Shown: positions 40,925-51,880 of the stretch, piece by piece | Layout: each line of letters opens with the position of its first letter | Numbering within the stretch: the stretch's first letter is position 1 | NCBI RefSeq assembly: GCF_905171775.1 | Contig: NC_053497.1 | Span: 100,804,157 to 100,868,156 of the forward strand | Origin: Rana temporaria | Lineage: Eukaryota > Chordata > Amphibia > Anura > Ranidae | DNA length: 64,000 bases | Direction of reading: 5' to 3' | Program-made: the position numbers and the translations under genes | The notes under the pieces: generated by a model | What the model saw: the letters and a program-made list of their open reading frames with translations, nothing else | What the model was told of the DNA's origin: nothing | Databases searched by the model: none

Positions 40925-41322
40925 ATATGCCACGTACAGACAATCGGACATTCCGACAACCGTGGATTGTTTTCCGACAGATGTTGGCTCAAACTTGTCT
41001 TGCATACACACGGTCACACAAATGTCGGAAATTCCTAATGCCAAGAACGTGGTGAAGTACAAGACGTACGTCGAGCCGAGAAAAATTAAGTTCAATAGCC
41101 AGTGCTGCTCTTCTGCTTGATTTCGAGCATGCGTGTAATTTTGTGCGTCGGAATTGTGTACACACGATCGGAATTTCTGACAACAAGTTTTATTGTGGGA
41201 AAATTTGAGAACCAGCTCTCAAACATTTGTTGTCGGAAATTCCGACATCAAATGTCCGATGGAGCATATACACGGTCGGATTTTCCGACAACAAGCTCAC
41301 ATCGAACATTTGTTGTCGGAAA
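40925..41322. mobile_element. GTACACACGAT-family MITE, right end lost
   Basis: It begins ATGCCACGTACAGACAATCGG and parallels 60917-61335 throughout (GACGAGCCGAGAAAA word in both, shared CCAGCTCTCAA segment). The final 15-20 bases are missing where the Ngaro-like element begins. Confidence 0.7.
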
Positions 41323-41324
41323 TT

Positions 41325-42544
41325 CCCTGAATTGGTGGATGAGTTGCTAGGGGTGGAGTTGGCCAAGGGCTTCATCATTGGGCCGTTTTTGTTCCCACCA
41401 TTTATCGAGGCTTCACTACTGTATAGTTTAGGGGGGGGGGCGGGTAGGGGGTTGCGGTGAGGGGGGGCGTGTTGTTCAAATTGATCCGTGGTATGGCATG
41501 AAGTGGCGGGGGCAGTTCTTTTTTGCAACCAAGCTGACATTTGGATCCAAAAGCAGCCCGTGGCTGTTTGACACATTTGCCTCAGCACTCAACTGGGTGT
41601 TGGCTGAGCGGTTGGGGTGTGGTAAGGTTTTGCACTATTTAGATGACTTCCTGTTGCTGGAGAGCCCGGCTCAGGCGCCCAGGGATCTTGCCACACTTAC
41701 CGATTTGTTCAGGGATCTGAATGTCCCCTTGGCTGCCCACAAAATGGAGGGTCCAGCTACCACAGTTACCTTCCTTGGGATCACATTAGATACGGTGCGA
41801 ATGGTTGCTAGCTTGCCACAGGACAAGCTGGTCAGGATTCGTGGGGTCATCCATGGCTTTGTTAGATCCCCAGTATGTTCTAAGAGGGAGTTGCAGTCTC
41901 TCTTAGGCATGCTGAATTTCGCCATGCGCATTATCCCACAGGGTAGGTCTTTTGTGTCTCGCCTGTTGGCTCTCCTGCCGCTCTTTCAAGAGGCCGATGC
42001 TAGGGCAGACCTGCTCATGTGGGATCTGTTCTTGAGGGACTGGAATGGGGTGTCCTTGTTCATCCGACTCCCCACCCCAGCCTCCCCCAGGGTGTTTTCT
42101 GATGCCGCCGCATCAGTGGTTTTTGCGGCCATTTGCGGGCGGCAGTGGCTCGCTGGGCCCTGGCCTCTGGAAGTGGCAGAGATTCCGGGATTTTCCCGAA
42201 AGTCCGCTTTGTTCGAAATTATCCCCATTGTGGCCGCAGCATATACCTGGGGGCCCTTGTGGTCTGGTCATACGGTCGTGTTTTTTACCGACAATATTGC
42301 CACCGCGGCTATCATTAACAAGGGGAGGTCAGGTTCCCTCACAATCATGGCGTTTATGCGCAGGCTGACCTGGTTGGGGCTCAGATTTAATTTTGACTTT
42401 CGGGGGGAATTTGTCAGTGGGGTGGACAATGGGGCGGCAGATGCATTGTCCAGGTCTGATTTCCCTCGTTTCTTTCGGCAGCATCCGGAGGCGGATCGGA
42501 GGGGCTTGCCGGTGCCGCCATTTGCCCAGCTGAGGTTGGACTGA
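41325..42544 (+). pseudogene. Ngaro-like reverse transcriptase/RNase H, motif A deleted
   Basis: A first short block (41328-41400, frame 1) reads ELLGVELAKGFIIGPF, the usual RT lead-in. After a jump and G-rich filler (41430-41470), an open frame of 348 residues from 41498 continues with KWRGQFFFATKLTFG and the catalytic YLDD (residues 47-50). RNase H follows with D202 (FSDAAA), E240, D265 (FTDN) and D315 (NGAADALSR), all four catalytic residues visible. The segment holding RT motif A and its Asp is missing, so polymerase activity is lost, while RNase H looks whole. Confidence 0.82.
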
Positions 42545-43482
42545 GAACCCTCGGGTCTCGGGCAGCGGAACTTATCCATGGTTCTTTGGCCAGTAACACA
42601 CGCAGGGCCTATGAAACGGCTTGGAGGTGTTTTTGTAAATTTACGTCCCTTCATCCTTGCACCAGAGGTCATGATATCAGTTACATGTTGGCCTTCATGG
42701 CTTTTTGTCAGGATGGTCTAGGTCTGTCGCATAATACCATCAAGGTGTACTTAGCAGGTATCCAGCATTACTTTTCCCTGGCTCAACCTGCATCGCCGTC
42801 CATTTTTGCGGCTTATCCCGTCAGGGCTATGCTCAGGGGTATCCAGAAGGTGCAGGGAAGACCGGTGGTGACACGTCTGCCCATCTCAGGGTCCATGGTG
42901 CGGGGGTTGGCAGAGTTACTGGCCCTGTCACCTTTCGGGGTGGGTCCCAGCTTGGTCTTGGAGGCGGCAGTGTTCCTCTGCTTCTTCGGATTCCTCAGGC
43001 CTGGGGAGGTTGCCAGAGCGGGACCCTACTCCCCTGCTCTCCGCAAAGGGGATCTCATCAGGTGGCCGGATCATTTTTCATTGCAGCTGCCCAATAACAA
43101 GACTAGGCAGGTGGGGCAGGGGTTCGTTGTTAAGTTTTATAGCTCCAACATGGCCTGGTGTCCGGTGAAGGTTTTGGACCGGCTTGTGGGTTTATTGGCC
43201 GCAGCTCCGCCTGAGAGCCCCTTGCTTCCCTTTCCTACCTTGGCCCTCTCCTCATCCCAGTTCATTTCCCATATAAGGATTCTGGTTGGGAGGTTGGGGT
43301 TTAACCCGAATAGGTTCTCAGGACATTCCTTTAGAATCGGTGCTGCTTCTGCAGCTTCCAGACAGGGGGTCCCGGCTCATGTCATTAAGTATATGGGCCG
43401 CTGGCGGTCCTCGTGCTTCCAGCGTTACATTCCAGACCCCCACGCAGAGGTTAGGCAGGCTTTTGAGGTGTTGTTGGTTTAA
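42541..43482 (+). CDS. Tyrosine recombinase of the Ngaro-like element
   Basis: It integrates circular retroelement DNA by site-specific recombination, without target duplication (known for DIRS/Ngaro). The frame overlaps the end of the RNase H frame and stays open to 43482. No ATG precedes the homologous text SNTRRAYETAWRCF near 42592, so the true start is unclear and a frameshift from the upstream ORF is possible. Numbering from TTG 42586 gives 298 residues: an N-terminal SAM-like core-binding domain (1-95), then the catalytic domain with R138 (GFLRPGE), H247-x2-R250 (GHSFR), W273 (GRW) and the nucleophile Y281 (QRYI). The full R-H-R-W-Y set is present and no stop interrupts it. Confidence 0.88.
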   Translation: MRTLGSRAAELIHGSLASNTRRAYETAWRCFCKFTSLHPCTRGHDISYMLAFMAFCQDGLGLSHNTIKVYLAGIQHYFSLAQPASPSIFAAYPVRAMLRGIQKVQGRPVVTRLPISGSMVRGLAELLALSPFGVGPSLVLEAAVFLCFFGFLRPGEVARAGPYSPALRKGDLIRWPDHFSLQLPNNKTRQVGQGFVVKFYSSNMAWCPVKVLDRLVGLLAAAPPESPLLPFPTLALSSSQFISHIRILVGRLGFNPNRFSGHSFRIGAASAASRQGVPAHVIKYMGRWRSSCFQRYIPDPHAEVRQAFEVLLV

Positions 43483-43541
43483 GCATGTATCTGTTTCAAG
43501 TTGTCATTAAACTATTACTGTACCTAAATTGGTGTCTCTTT

Positions 43542-43810
43542 GCCCTCTTTTAGGCGTACCCTCACGGGCGACCACGGCACACCTCAGGTCGCTAGGGTTG
43601 GGGTAGGGCGCTGGTTACTATCCGGTATTCAGGCTCCGATCACAAGTGTTAAGGCTAGCCATTGGCTTGCCTGGGTTTGTGGGAGGAGCGTGGGGCTTCT
43701 TATGCTCGCCCTCTTCTCCCAGTACACGTCGTCGCTGCTTCCGGGTGCCCACCCACCCAGTCCCCCTTTTTTAAATTACTTCTTCATAGGGTATGCCCTC
43801 TTTTAGGCGT
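43542..43810 (+). repeat. Internal direct repeat pair in the Ngaro-like 3' region
   Basis: GCCCTCTTTTAGGCGT occurs at 43542-43557 and 43795-43810. In Ngaro elements the right side is arranged B1-A2-B2. The intervening 237 bases would then hold A2. The A1 partner at the left end is lost by truncation, so this cannot be confirmed here. Confidence 0.6.
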
Positions 43811-43851
43811 TACAGTTGTGACTAGAGGGTACCTGTGAGTCTCTTAAAGTG

Positions 43852-43900
43852 ATTGTAAACTTTTGTTTTATTTATTTTTTAAATAACAAACATATCACTG
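43852..43900 (-). mobile_element. Terminal fragment of the TTAAAGTGATTG family
   Basis: CTTAAAGTGATTGTAAACTTTTG followed by an AAATAACAAACAT segment matches the first 50 bases of 37168-37550. The rest is absent. Confidence 0.55.
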
Positions 43901-45171
43901 ACTATATGAGAAGAGTGCACTAAAGGTAGCAGCAAAGGGGAAACAAACACAGTGCACTTCTCGGCGCAAAAAGACAATAGTCTACTCGTTGATGAGATAT
44001 TATTATATAAGGAAGAGATAATAAATAATAAAAATTAAATATATATATATATATCAGTATCATAAAACACCCTACAGTGTAATGTGATGCAATCTATATA
44101 AAGCAGCAGCTGTTTAAAACAGATGAAATTTCATCTATTCAAGAATACAAAAATGATATCAAAAACATATAGCCTACAGTGGTTATATAATGATAAAACA
44201 GCGCTAAGATAGAGTCCAATGTAGAAAAAAAAAATGGAAAAGTCCACAGGTAGGTCAAAAAGGCATAGTTCAGAGAAGTAAAAGAAGTGTTTTCAAGGAA
44301 TGGTATTGATCCCTCCACCGACTTCCAATCTTCACCACGCAGCACGTGAGGCACACTACCCCTCTGGGGTTCACACTCACCAAATAGCATATTAAACAGA
44401 GCCTTATAATTAATTAGATCCTCCTGATCTGACCTCCAATCATCATTCTGGAAACAGCCAAGGTTTAAATTCCAACTCACAAATCATAAAAAAACAGAAG
44501 CACCAAATAGTGTAATTCCGCTTTAATATAACAAAATAAACCCGTAAAATTACACCCCGCTTCCTATCTACGTACAATAAAATCACTGTAAATAAGCATA
44601 TAGAGTGTATTCACCGCTCTCCTCCGCTCACTGGGGGTCACGCTTGTGCCGAATGCACGCTGCTGAAGACACCTATCTGGTTACGGTGGTGGAGCGCACT
44701 CCTAGTGGTTCCTGGATACGCCGTCGTAGCCATGCCCTGACGCGTTTCGTCACATCCGACTTCAACAGAGGGCGTGGCTACCCGGCGTACATCACATCCC
44801 TTAAACATCCCTCTTACACGACTATTGATTAGAACGTTCGTGCTCATCCGCATTCTATTGGTGGTTAGAAGGGCGGAAGACAGAGCAGACATTAGTCGTG
44901 TCTTATCATTGGGATGATGAAAGCATGCGATATATTAACATATTAATGCTGCACAGAGTCAATGATCCTTAATTTCATACACCAATTGAACATATCGTCA
45001 TAGAACCGCATTATTTCACATTAACAGGAATACTTTGCAGAACCCACCTACCGGTGGAATATGGTAATCATACGTATACATTTATACCAGACGAAAAATG
45101 CCCAAATAGTGTCATTTAAAAACAGACATCCCCAATATGCTAATCCATATCTGGCTAAGGAAAAAGACTTA
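43901..45171. other. Mostly unassigned stretch with an AT microsatellite and a possible repeat
   Basis: It contains (AT)n at 44040-44055. A GC-richer segment around 44600-44830 includes the word TGACGCGTTTCGTCAC (44739-44754). A similar ACGCGTTTCATC word occurs at 49585-49596, so both may belong to a dispersed family. No ORF with domain signal. Confidence 0.4.
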
Positions 45172-45530
45172 GGGCCAGATTCACAAAAGAGATACAACGG
45201 CGTATCTCCTGATACGCCGTCGTATCTCTGTTTCTAACTATGCGACTGATTCATAGAATCAGTTACGCATAGATAGGCAGAAGATCCGACAGGTGTAATG
45301 GACTTACACTGTCGGATCTTAGGATGCAGTACCGCGGCCGTCGCTGGGGGGAGTTTGCGTCGTAAACCAGCGTCGGGTATGCAAATTAGGAGTTACGGTG
45401 ATCCACAAAGCTTTTTCCCGTCGTTACGTTGTCGCGAGTTCCGTCGCAAAGATAGTGCACCTTTAACATGGTGTAAAAGTACTCCACCATGTTAAACTAT
45501 GCCTGTCTTTCCCGCGTCGCTTTTGAATTA
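45172..45530. mobile_element. GGGCCAGATTC-family MITE, right end lost
   Basis: It begins GGGCCAGATTCACAAAAGAG after TTA and runs parallel to 8879-9240, including the GATACGCCGTCGTATCTC block, the GATTCATAGAATCAGTTACGC palindrome and the TGCAAAT word. It breaks off near 45530 without the terminal repeat. Confidence 0.75.
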
Positions 45531-46745
45531 TTTTTAAATTCTGGATCTGTGGACACATGCTCTGGCTCAGTACAAGTCTTCAGACAGAAAAAGAGTTACA
45601 GTTATTTCCCTCTCTAAATCCTACTGAGACAGTCCCTCTTTCCAAACCAAGGTCCTCCACGATGAGCAGTCTCTTTGCTTTTCTCAGGTTCCACCCAATT
45701 GTGGTTAGCTATGGCAGGCTTTCGTTCAGTCAGCAGCTCAGTCTTTTTCCAAAAACCCTGCTAGCATTTTTTATTGTCCGCTCCATTCCTCTCAGCAGTC
45801 TGCAGACACACTTCCCCTTGCTTTGTTGCATTAGCCATTAAAACCCTCCAGGATCAATCCAGACCTATCCAAGATGTGCCACCCCCTACACTGGAGGCAC
45901 TCCATAGACAAGCATTGCAATGTGGTCTTCTTAAAGGCAGCTGCTGCACTTTAACTAGGATTAAAGATAACTGGATTTTTACTTTTTTCATTTCCCTGTG
46001 ATATTCACTGCGCAGGACCCTGAAAATCGCACAACAGCTGATGTAGAAGTCTCTATTTGCATACAAGAGTATGGTTGCCAAGATGCAACACAGCAAATAT
46101 CTCCAGAGAGTAAGAAAATATATGCATGAAACTCTGTAGGGGGGGTTGTGCTGGTTTCAGACAATTACCGGAATTGTGGCCAACAGATAGAACAATAGTC
46201 AGCACATATAAACAAACAGGAAATCACTTGTACTAATTTCTTGTACTAATTTTCACCAATGAGACGACAGAGTGAAACCGAAATTAGCACATTGTACATT
46301 ACAATGTAAGGCTCATTATAAGTGGTAAAAAAACATTGGAACTACCAGGTGACCAGTGAAACCCAAGAGTAAGAGACTCAAAACATGCCCCTCTAGTGTG
46401 GAATCTAAACATATTTACTATTGCAGGAATCATTGCTTTTATTATTTATTTATTTATTCTTTAAGAGGTCTGTTTTACATTTGGGTGACTTTAGACACTG
46501 CATTACAGATATTATCACAAGCAGATTGGAATGTGTAGTATATGCTACTAATCCTTATAGATTCTACTACATTTGGAAGACAATATGCCCCATAAGAAAT
46601 ATTGTACAGTGGATACACTCTGTATCCAAGTTGGTTCTGCTCATTATCTTATTGATTGTAATGGTAGTTATAATGACATAATGGGAATGTAAGGGTGAGA
46701 CAAGATGGAAATGTTGCAGTTCTTTTTGCCATATTTCCATATCAG
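45531..46745. other. Stretch without recognised features
   Basis: About 1.2 kb of AT-rich sequence. ORFs up to 94 codons (45557-45841) have no domain signal or homology I can see. Confidence 0.5.
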
Positions 46746-47022
46746 CATAGGTGTGCACCCCAAAGCTCAAACACAGGCTACTGATCACTCAGTGTGTTCA
46801 TTTAGAAAAGGAAGGGGTCGGTAAATTACATATATACCGGCCCCTTTCCCCCTTATCCTAAACCATCCCCCTGTGTGTGTCCGCAGCAGCCAGTGGGAGA
46901 AGAGAGGAGGAAAGCTGGCAGCGTTGTGGGGGAAATGGGCAAAAGGGGGAATCTTTGCTGCACAGAGTGATTAGAGTGTGCCTGGGTACACCTGGCACAC
47001 CCTGTGTGCACGCCTAGGCATA
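46746..47022. mobile_element. Possible MITE with AGGTGTGCAC ends
   Basis: The left CATAGGTGTGCACCCC and the inverted right TGTGTGCACGCCTAGG are complementary apart from a few positions. No duplication was established. Confidence 0.4.
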
Positions 47023-47149
47023 TTAGCCTGTTTTGGTGTAATTTGCACACAAACTGTCATTGCCTGGAAACTTTGCACAGCCATTGTTTACCTACCTGCA
47101 ATAAGGTAAAGTTGACTCACGATCTTCCTTTTTTATTGGTGGAAATATA

Positions 47150-48376
47150 CACTGATCAGCTAAACCTTTATGACCACTGATACGTTAAGTGAATTGATTA
47201 TCTTTTAACAAGGGCATCTGAAAATTGGTAGAAAATATTAGGCAGCAAGTATTGAAGGCAGAAAAAATTTGTATCATTTTTTTATTGTGCATGCAGACCG
47301 CTTAGGGTGCCCATCCTGACGCGTGTCCATGAACAAAAACACCTACAGTGGGCACATGAGCATCAGAACTGGACCATGATGGAGCCAGGGTAGCCATTAC
47401 ACAGCTTTAGGCATGGCCCCCCTGGAGCAGAGAACCGGGGGGCGGGGATAGGTGCTGCCGAAAATCTGAAAGTGTCAGCTCGTCTCTCTCCTTCTCTCCT
47501 GCCACCACAAGCAGAGAACCCGGGGGGGGGGGGGGGGGGGGTGCTGCCGAAAATCTAAAGAGAGTGTCACCTCACCTCTCACGAGCAGAGAACGGGGGGG
47601 GGGGGCGCTACCAAAAATCTGAGACAAATCTGAGTTCAGATTCACCTCTCTCCTGCGGGCCCCTGGGTGCATTCGGGCCCCTTGCTAGTTTAATGCCTAT
47701 ACCCCCCTGATGGCGGCCCTGCATGGAGCTATGAAAGAAGGTGGCCTGCTTTTTTGACATTTTCTTTAACATCATGTGGATAACCAAGTGGAGTGCGTCC
47801 ATTGCTTGCCTGGGGAAGATTTGGCACCAGGATGCAGTATGGGAAGAAGGCAAGCTGGCAGAGACAGTGTGATGTTTTGGGAAATCTGCTGGGAAACTTT
47901 GGGTCCTGCTATTCATGGGGATTTTATTTGACATGTACCACCTACCTAAATATTGTTGCAGAGTGCTGACCCAGTGAACCCCTTCATGGAAACGATATTC
48001 CCTGCAGTAGTGGGCTCTTTCAGCAGGAAAATGCACCATGCCACACTGCAAAAATTGTCCAAGAATGGTTTGAGGAACACAACAAAGAGTTTGAGGTATT
48101 GACTTGACCAAATTTTCCAGATCTCAATCTAATCAAGCATCTGTGGGATGTGCTGGAAAAAGAAGTATGATTCTTGGAAACCCAACCTTGCAACTTATAG
48201 GACTTTTAAGGATATGCTACTGACAATTTTGTTCCAGATACCACAGCATACATTCAGAGGTGTTCATGTCTCGATGGGTTCAGAACCCATTTTGGTGGCA
48301 AAAGTGCCTGTTTTGGCAGCAAAAGTTGGACCTACTCAATATTTGGTGGGTGTTTATAAAGTTGTGGCTGATTGTC
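47150..48376 (+). mobile_element. Tc1-like transposon relic, third family, with nested hAT element
   Basis: The left terminal sequence CACTGATCAGCTAAACC after TA and the right TTTATAAAGTTGTGGCTGAT are inverted partners. Degraded transposase text includes FQQENAPCHTAKIVQEWFEEHNKEF (second catalytic Asp position changed to Glu-Asn context) and PDLNLIKHLWDVLEKEV. It is very diverged, with stops and shifts. It is cut at 47386 by another element. Confidence 0.75.
47386..47721. mobile_element. hAT-like element of the CAGGGCCGCC family nested in Tc1
   Basis: The ends CAGGGTAGCCATTAC and the inverted GATGGCGGCCCTG are flanked by GATGGAGC and CATGGAGC (7 of 8 match). It contains a threefold repeat of the AGAACC[GC]GGGGGG type (47429-47600). 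It is the same family as 4910-5366 and 62985-63749. Confidence 0.75.
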
Positions 48377-48840
48377 ATGAGCAAGGGTTAGTCTCCAATA
48401 TCAGTTGGAAATATCGGGACTATCACCAACCAGCAGGAAAGGTACACAGTCAGTCACCCTTGTGGGTGATGCAGGCGCATCTGGAGTGGAGTCTAAGTAC
48501 TAACCAGTGTATACCAAAGCTCCTGATGGTGGAGATGGATTTTCCGGCATGTTAGTACCAGGTCACAGCCCTAAGGATCGCCCCACCAGGAGGTGAGAAA
48601 ACAGGGGTCCAGAAGCAGATAAGCAGGTAAGGATCAAACAGAAGCATAGTAAGTAAGACAAGTCAAAGTTCAGTAACGAGTGGTAGCAAAACATGGATGG
48701 GAGCAGGGAAGACGAGATACTGGCTGAAGAGAGCGCAATAATCTGGCAAACAGGAAGTGCAGATACATAGCTTAAATCAGGAAGTTTTTGGGAGAGATCA
48801 AGATTCAGCAGAAGTCAAGGCACTAAGCAAGGTTTTCCGG
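48377..48840. other. Unassigned stretch
   Basis: It contains words such as AGGATCAAACAGAAGCATAG and AGGTCACAGCCC that suggest an old LTR-type repeat. No ends or coding sequence support this. Confidence 0.3.
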
Positions 48841-48849
48841 TGGATCAGA

Positions 48850-49025
48850 CAGGGCACTGTCCAATAGCTCAGTGAGAAGAGTCTTCACCAGACACAGCAA
48901 AGGTCCCAGGTTCAAGTCCAGGCCCTGATACTGATTGGTGTATGTGCTTTCAGTACAACACAGAGCACCACGATTAACAAGCAAATAGCATTGTTTTTGA
49001 AGACATGTAGTCCCATTCCACAAAG
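48850..49025 (+). repeat. tRNA-derived SINE (relic)
   Basis: An A box (TAGCTCAGTGAGAAGAG, 48865-48881) and a B box (GGTTCAAGTCC, 48909-48919) are spaced 44 bases start to start, exactly as in a tRNA gene, with a T-arm pairing at four of five positions. The acceptor stem does not pair and no anticodon arm is convincing, so it is not a working tRNA. A tRNA-unrelated body follows. These boxes are the internal RNA polymerase III promoter of SINEs. Confidence 0.6.
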
Positions 49026-49951
49026 GGGGTAAAACTCTTCCAGACTAGCTGCCATTTGGACTTTGTGGTGCCGTAGTTTGCTATTTCCTGATATTCTCTG
49101 TCACATCAATTTTCATGTCTATAAAATTTAATTTTTACAATATTACTCAAAATTAAAATGGCACATTATGGAATTAAAGTGCATCTAAAATCAGAACTAT
49201 TATTTTAGTTTTGAATAGAGTAGTAAGGAAAAAATATTATAGCCACATCATCTCCCACTCCATGTTTCATTGACAACTGCCTAAGAAGGAATTAGCCTTA
49301 TGTTGAAAGAGAATCTCAATAAATCGGAGCTATTGACCATGCTTAGGTAAGTCATTAGACATTCTTAGACCTCCTCAGGGCCATGCTTCTCAATTTTTCA
49401 CAAAATCACAAAGCTTTCATCTAGACTTCTGGTGATATCCTGCTGTTACTGATGTCCAGCAATACCACTTTCAGCATCAAAGGAAAGATAGAAACAAGGC
49501 AGTACTTTATTTAAAGCTTAAAATCACTTAAAGCCATAGAAAAATGAGCCAGGACAAACTGTATATACCAGTATGTCCAGCTTAACGCGTTTCATCCTAC
49601 AACTTTATCAAGAGCTTTTAATAAATGTCTAAATATGCAGTATGATCCACCAGAATCTGGTTAAAAAGTTACGGTGAGTGTGTGTGGGGGGAATATGGAG
49701 ACTGGCACCAGGGAGAGATCTGAACATTGATTGGCGTGCCTGTGATACTGAAAGTTTGCTTACATTTTTTATTGCTGAGTGAAGGGGCAGGTGCCAGGAG
49801 AGGAAAGGGAAGAGAGGGAGCGTGGTGTGGGAAATAACAGAAAGGGTGTTCATAACACTCTCAGGCTGGAATTTGCAAGGATATGTCATTTTATTTTTAT
49901 GTTTTAAATTACAGTAGCTGAAGATTGACATGGAAATGTAACTTTAATAAC
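49026..49951. other. Stretch with a possible repeat fragment
   Basis: Around 49490-49625 the sequence AAAGCTTAAAATCACTTAAAG and AACGCGTTTCATCCTACAAC suggests part of a dispersed non-coding family also glimpsed near 44739. The rest shows no feature. Confidence 0.35.
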
Positions 49952-49954
49952 AAA

Positions 49955-50677
49955 GGGCCATATTCTTGTAGAATCTGCGGCGGTGTAGCGTAAGCCATTT
50001 ACACTACGCCGCCGCAAATTACTGGAGCAAGTGCCGTATTCTCCAAGCACTTGCTCCGTAATTTGCGTCGGCGTAGTGTAATTGGCCCGGCGTAAGGCCG
50101 CGTAATTCAAAGGGGGCGGCTTGTATTTAAATTAAGCGCGCCCCCGCGCCGATCGAACTGCGCATGCGCCGGGCGGAAAAAAGCCCAGTGCGCATGCTCC
50201 AGCTCACGACGGAAAACGTCAATGACGCCGACGTGAGCGTCATTGACGTAAAGTCGTATTCGCGAACGACTTACGAAAACGACGTAAACGACGGAAAAAG
50301 CCGACGCTGACCCGACGCCATACTTAACATGGCATACGACGGACCTACGTAAACTTGCCCCTCAGTATAACAGGGTCAAGTTTACTCTTACGGAAACGTC
50401 GTAAAATCACTGCGTCGTGCGCGCGTACATTCGGGAATCTCGCGTAACTAGCTAATTTGCATAGACGACGGGGAAAACGACGATGCGACACCTAGTGGCG
50501 GGAAAAAAAATTGCACTTAAGATCTGACAGCGTAAGAGCCTTACGCCTGTCAGATCTAATGGGTATCTATGTGTAACTGATTCTAAGAATCAGTCGCATA
50601 GATACCCTGGGCCAGATTAGGACTTACGACGGCGCAAATGGTGTTGCGCCGTCGTAACGCCTTTGAGAATCTGGCCC
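49955..50677. mobile_element. GGGCCAGATTC-family MITE, AAA duplication
   Basis: The ends GGGCCATATTCTTG and the inverted GAGAATCTGGCCC are flanked by AAA. The interior includes AATTTGCG[TG][CG]GGCGTAG words near the left and a GATCTGACAG/CTGTCAGATC inverted pair (50521-50556). It is CpG-rich with many ACGACG words. Confidence 0.78.
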
Positions 50678-50772
50678 AAAGTTATTAAAAAGTTAGCAAT
50701 TTTGTACAAATTTACTTTTAGCAGAAATTGAGTGTTCCTTTAAAAATGTATTTAAAAAACATTTTATTGACA

Positions 50773-51022
50773 TTGAGCCCTGGTTCACACTGGGTACGAT
50801 TTGGAACGATTTGAGATGCGATTTGACATGTCAAATCGCATCTCAAATCCGCGGCAATTGTCGGCAATGGCACTGTCCTATTCAGTGCGACGCCGCATCT
50901 GCGATTTCAAAAAGTAGTTCCTGTACTACTTTTTGCGATTTCGGCAAAATCGCAGCCGCGAAATCGCGGTAAAATCGCGCATTTTACCGCGATTTTGAAT
51001 TCGCAGCAGTGTGAACCTAGGC
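50773..51022. mobile_element. MITE with GGTTCACACTG ends
   Basis: The left TGAGCCCTGGTTCACACTG and the inverted right CAGTGTGAACCTAGGCTTA pair well. An internal palindrome is ATTTGACATGTCAAAT (50821-50836), and AAAGTAGT..ACTACTTT is a second. A truncated relative is at 52355-52445. Confidence 0.75.
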
Positions 51023-51159
51023 TTAAGGAAAAAAAAATTGGGATAATGATTTGTACAACTCTCCAGTGGAGAATAACTCACACGATTCACTCATCAGTAT
51101 ATGTGGACCTTCACAATGTCACGAGTATGTTGGTATATTCTGTAGACATAAAGCACATC

Positions 51160-51475
51160 TGGGAAACACAAGGCCCGCAGGCCAAATCTGTCCCTCCAGG
51201 CTATTTCATGGAGCCCTTGTACCTCTCCTGCAGCCATGGCACATCCCCATCATCTCTGCTCCCACCTTAACTCAGCAGTCGGCAGCAGAATAGAGGACAA
51301 AATTCCTCCACCAGACCCTGCGCTTCTCCGTGCAGCCAGAGAGAGGCTCGCCTTAACCCCCCCCCTCCTGTCTCAGTAGTGAGCAGCAGAAAGGAGGACA
51401 GAACTCCTCCGCCAGATCCTGCACTTCTCCGTGCAGCCAGAGAGAGGCTCCTTCTACCACCAACATAAAGCATTA
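51160..51475. mobile_element. Partial hAT-like repeat and a short tandem duplication
   Basis: AAGGCCCGCAGGCCAAATCTG and CAGGCTATTTCATGGAGCCC parallel 2333-2380 in the element at 2320-2743. A block of about 100 bases (CAGTCGGCAGCAGAATAGAGGACAAAATTCC...) is repeated once (51281-51350 and 51380-51450). Confidence 0.45.
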
Positions 51476-51845
51476 AGCTGGTAATGGTACACAAGCATAA
51501 GTAATAGACAGAAAGTTCAAGAAATCAATCTGCAGAACACAGATTGAATTAATGGGTCAAACATTTAATGCTTGGAGTGATGACATTATATGATATAAGG
51601 TCCATCCTTTGATCAGCTTATTATGCACACAAATCTTCAAAGCACAAGACACTTTCCCCAGCAAATGTATGTTCTGCTTTCTTGCAGGTGGAATGCAGTG
51701 TTAAGAGTTCTTCTGTCTGATCAAAAGAACAGTCTGATCCATTGTGACATAAAACCAGCTTAGCTACAAACTCATTCTTCTCATGTGACAAAGATGTGTT
51801 AGAGGCCTGCTCCTCTTTATGCAGAAAAATGATGCTGTATGTGTG

Positions 51846-51880
51846 GTAAATATATAAATATATATATATACTGTATATCC
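51846..51880. repeat. (AT)n microsatellite
   Basis: A degenerate ATAT run is broken by AA and CTG. Confidence 0.75.

Larger units (their letters stand above)
41325..43848 (+). mobile_element. Ngaro-like tyrosine-recombinase retroelement, 5' truncated
   Basis: It has the order reverse transcriptase, RNase H, tyrosine recombinase and then a repeat-bearing 3' region. There is no methyltransferase between RNase H and recombinase, which points to Ngaro rather than DIRS. The 3' region has a 16-base word GCCCTCTTTTAGGCGT at 43542-43557 and again at 43795-43810. These may be the B1 and B2 copies of the split direct repeats typical of Ngaro. The left repeat, gag and the RT beginning are gone. Confidence 0.82.

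Noticed and set aside
43901..45171. Host promoter or CpG island around 44600-44830
   Set aside because: The CpG content is modest, and the ACGCGTTTCGTCAC word recurs elsewhere, which fits a dispersed repeat better.
48858..48930. Functional tRNA gene
   Set aside because: The boxes and T-arm fit, but the acceptor stem does not pair and no anticodon arm is credible. It was called a SINE instead.
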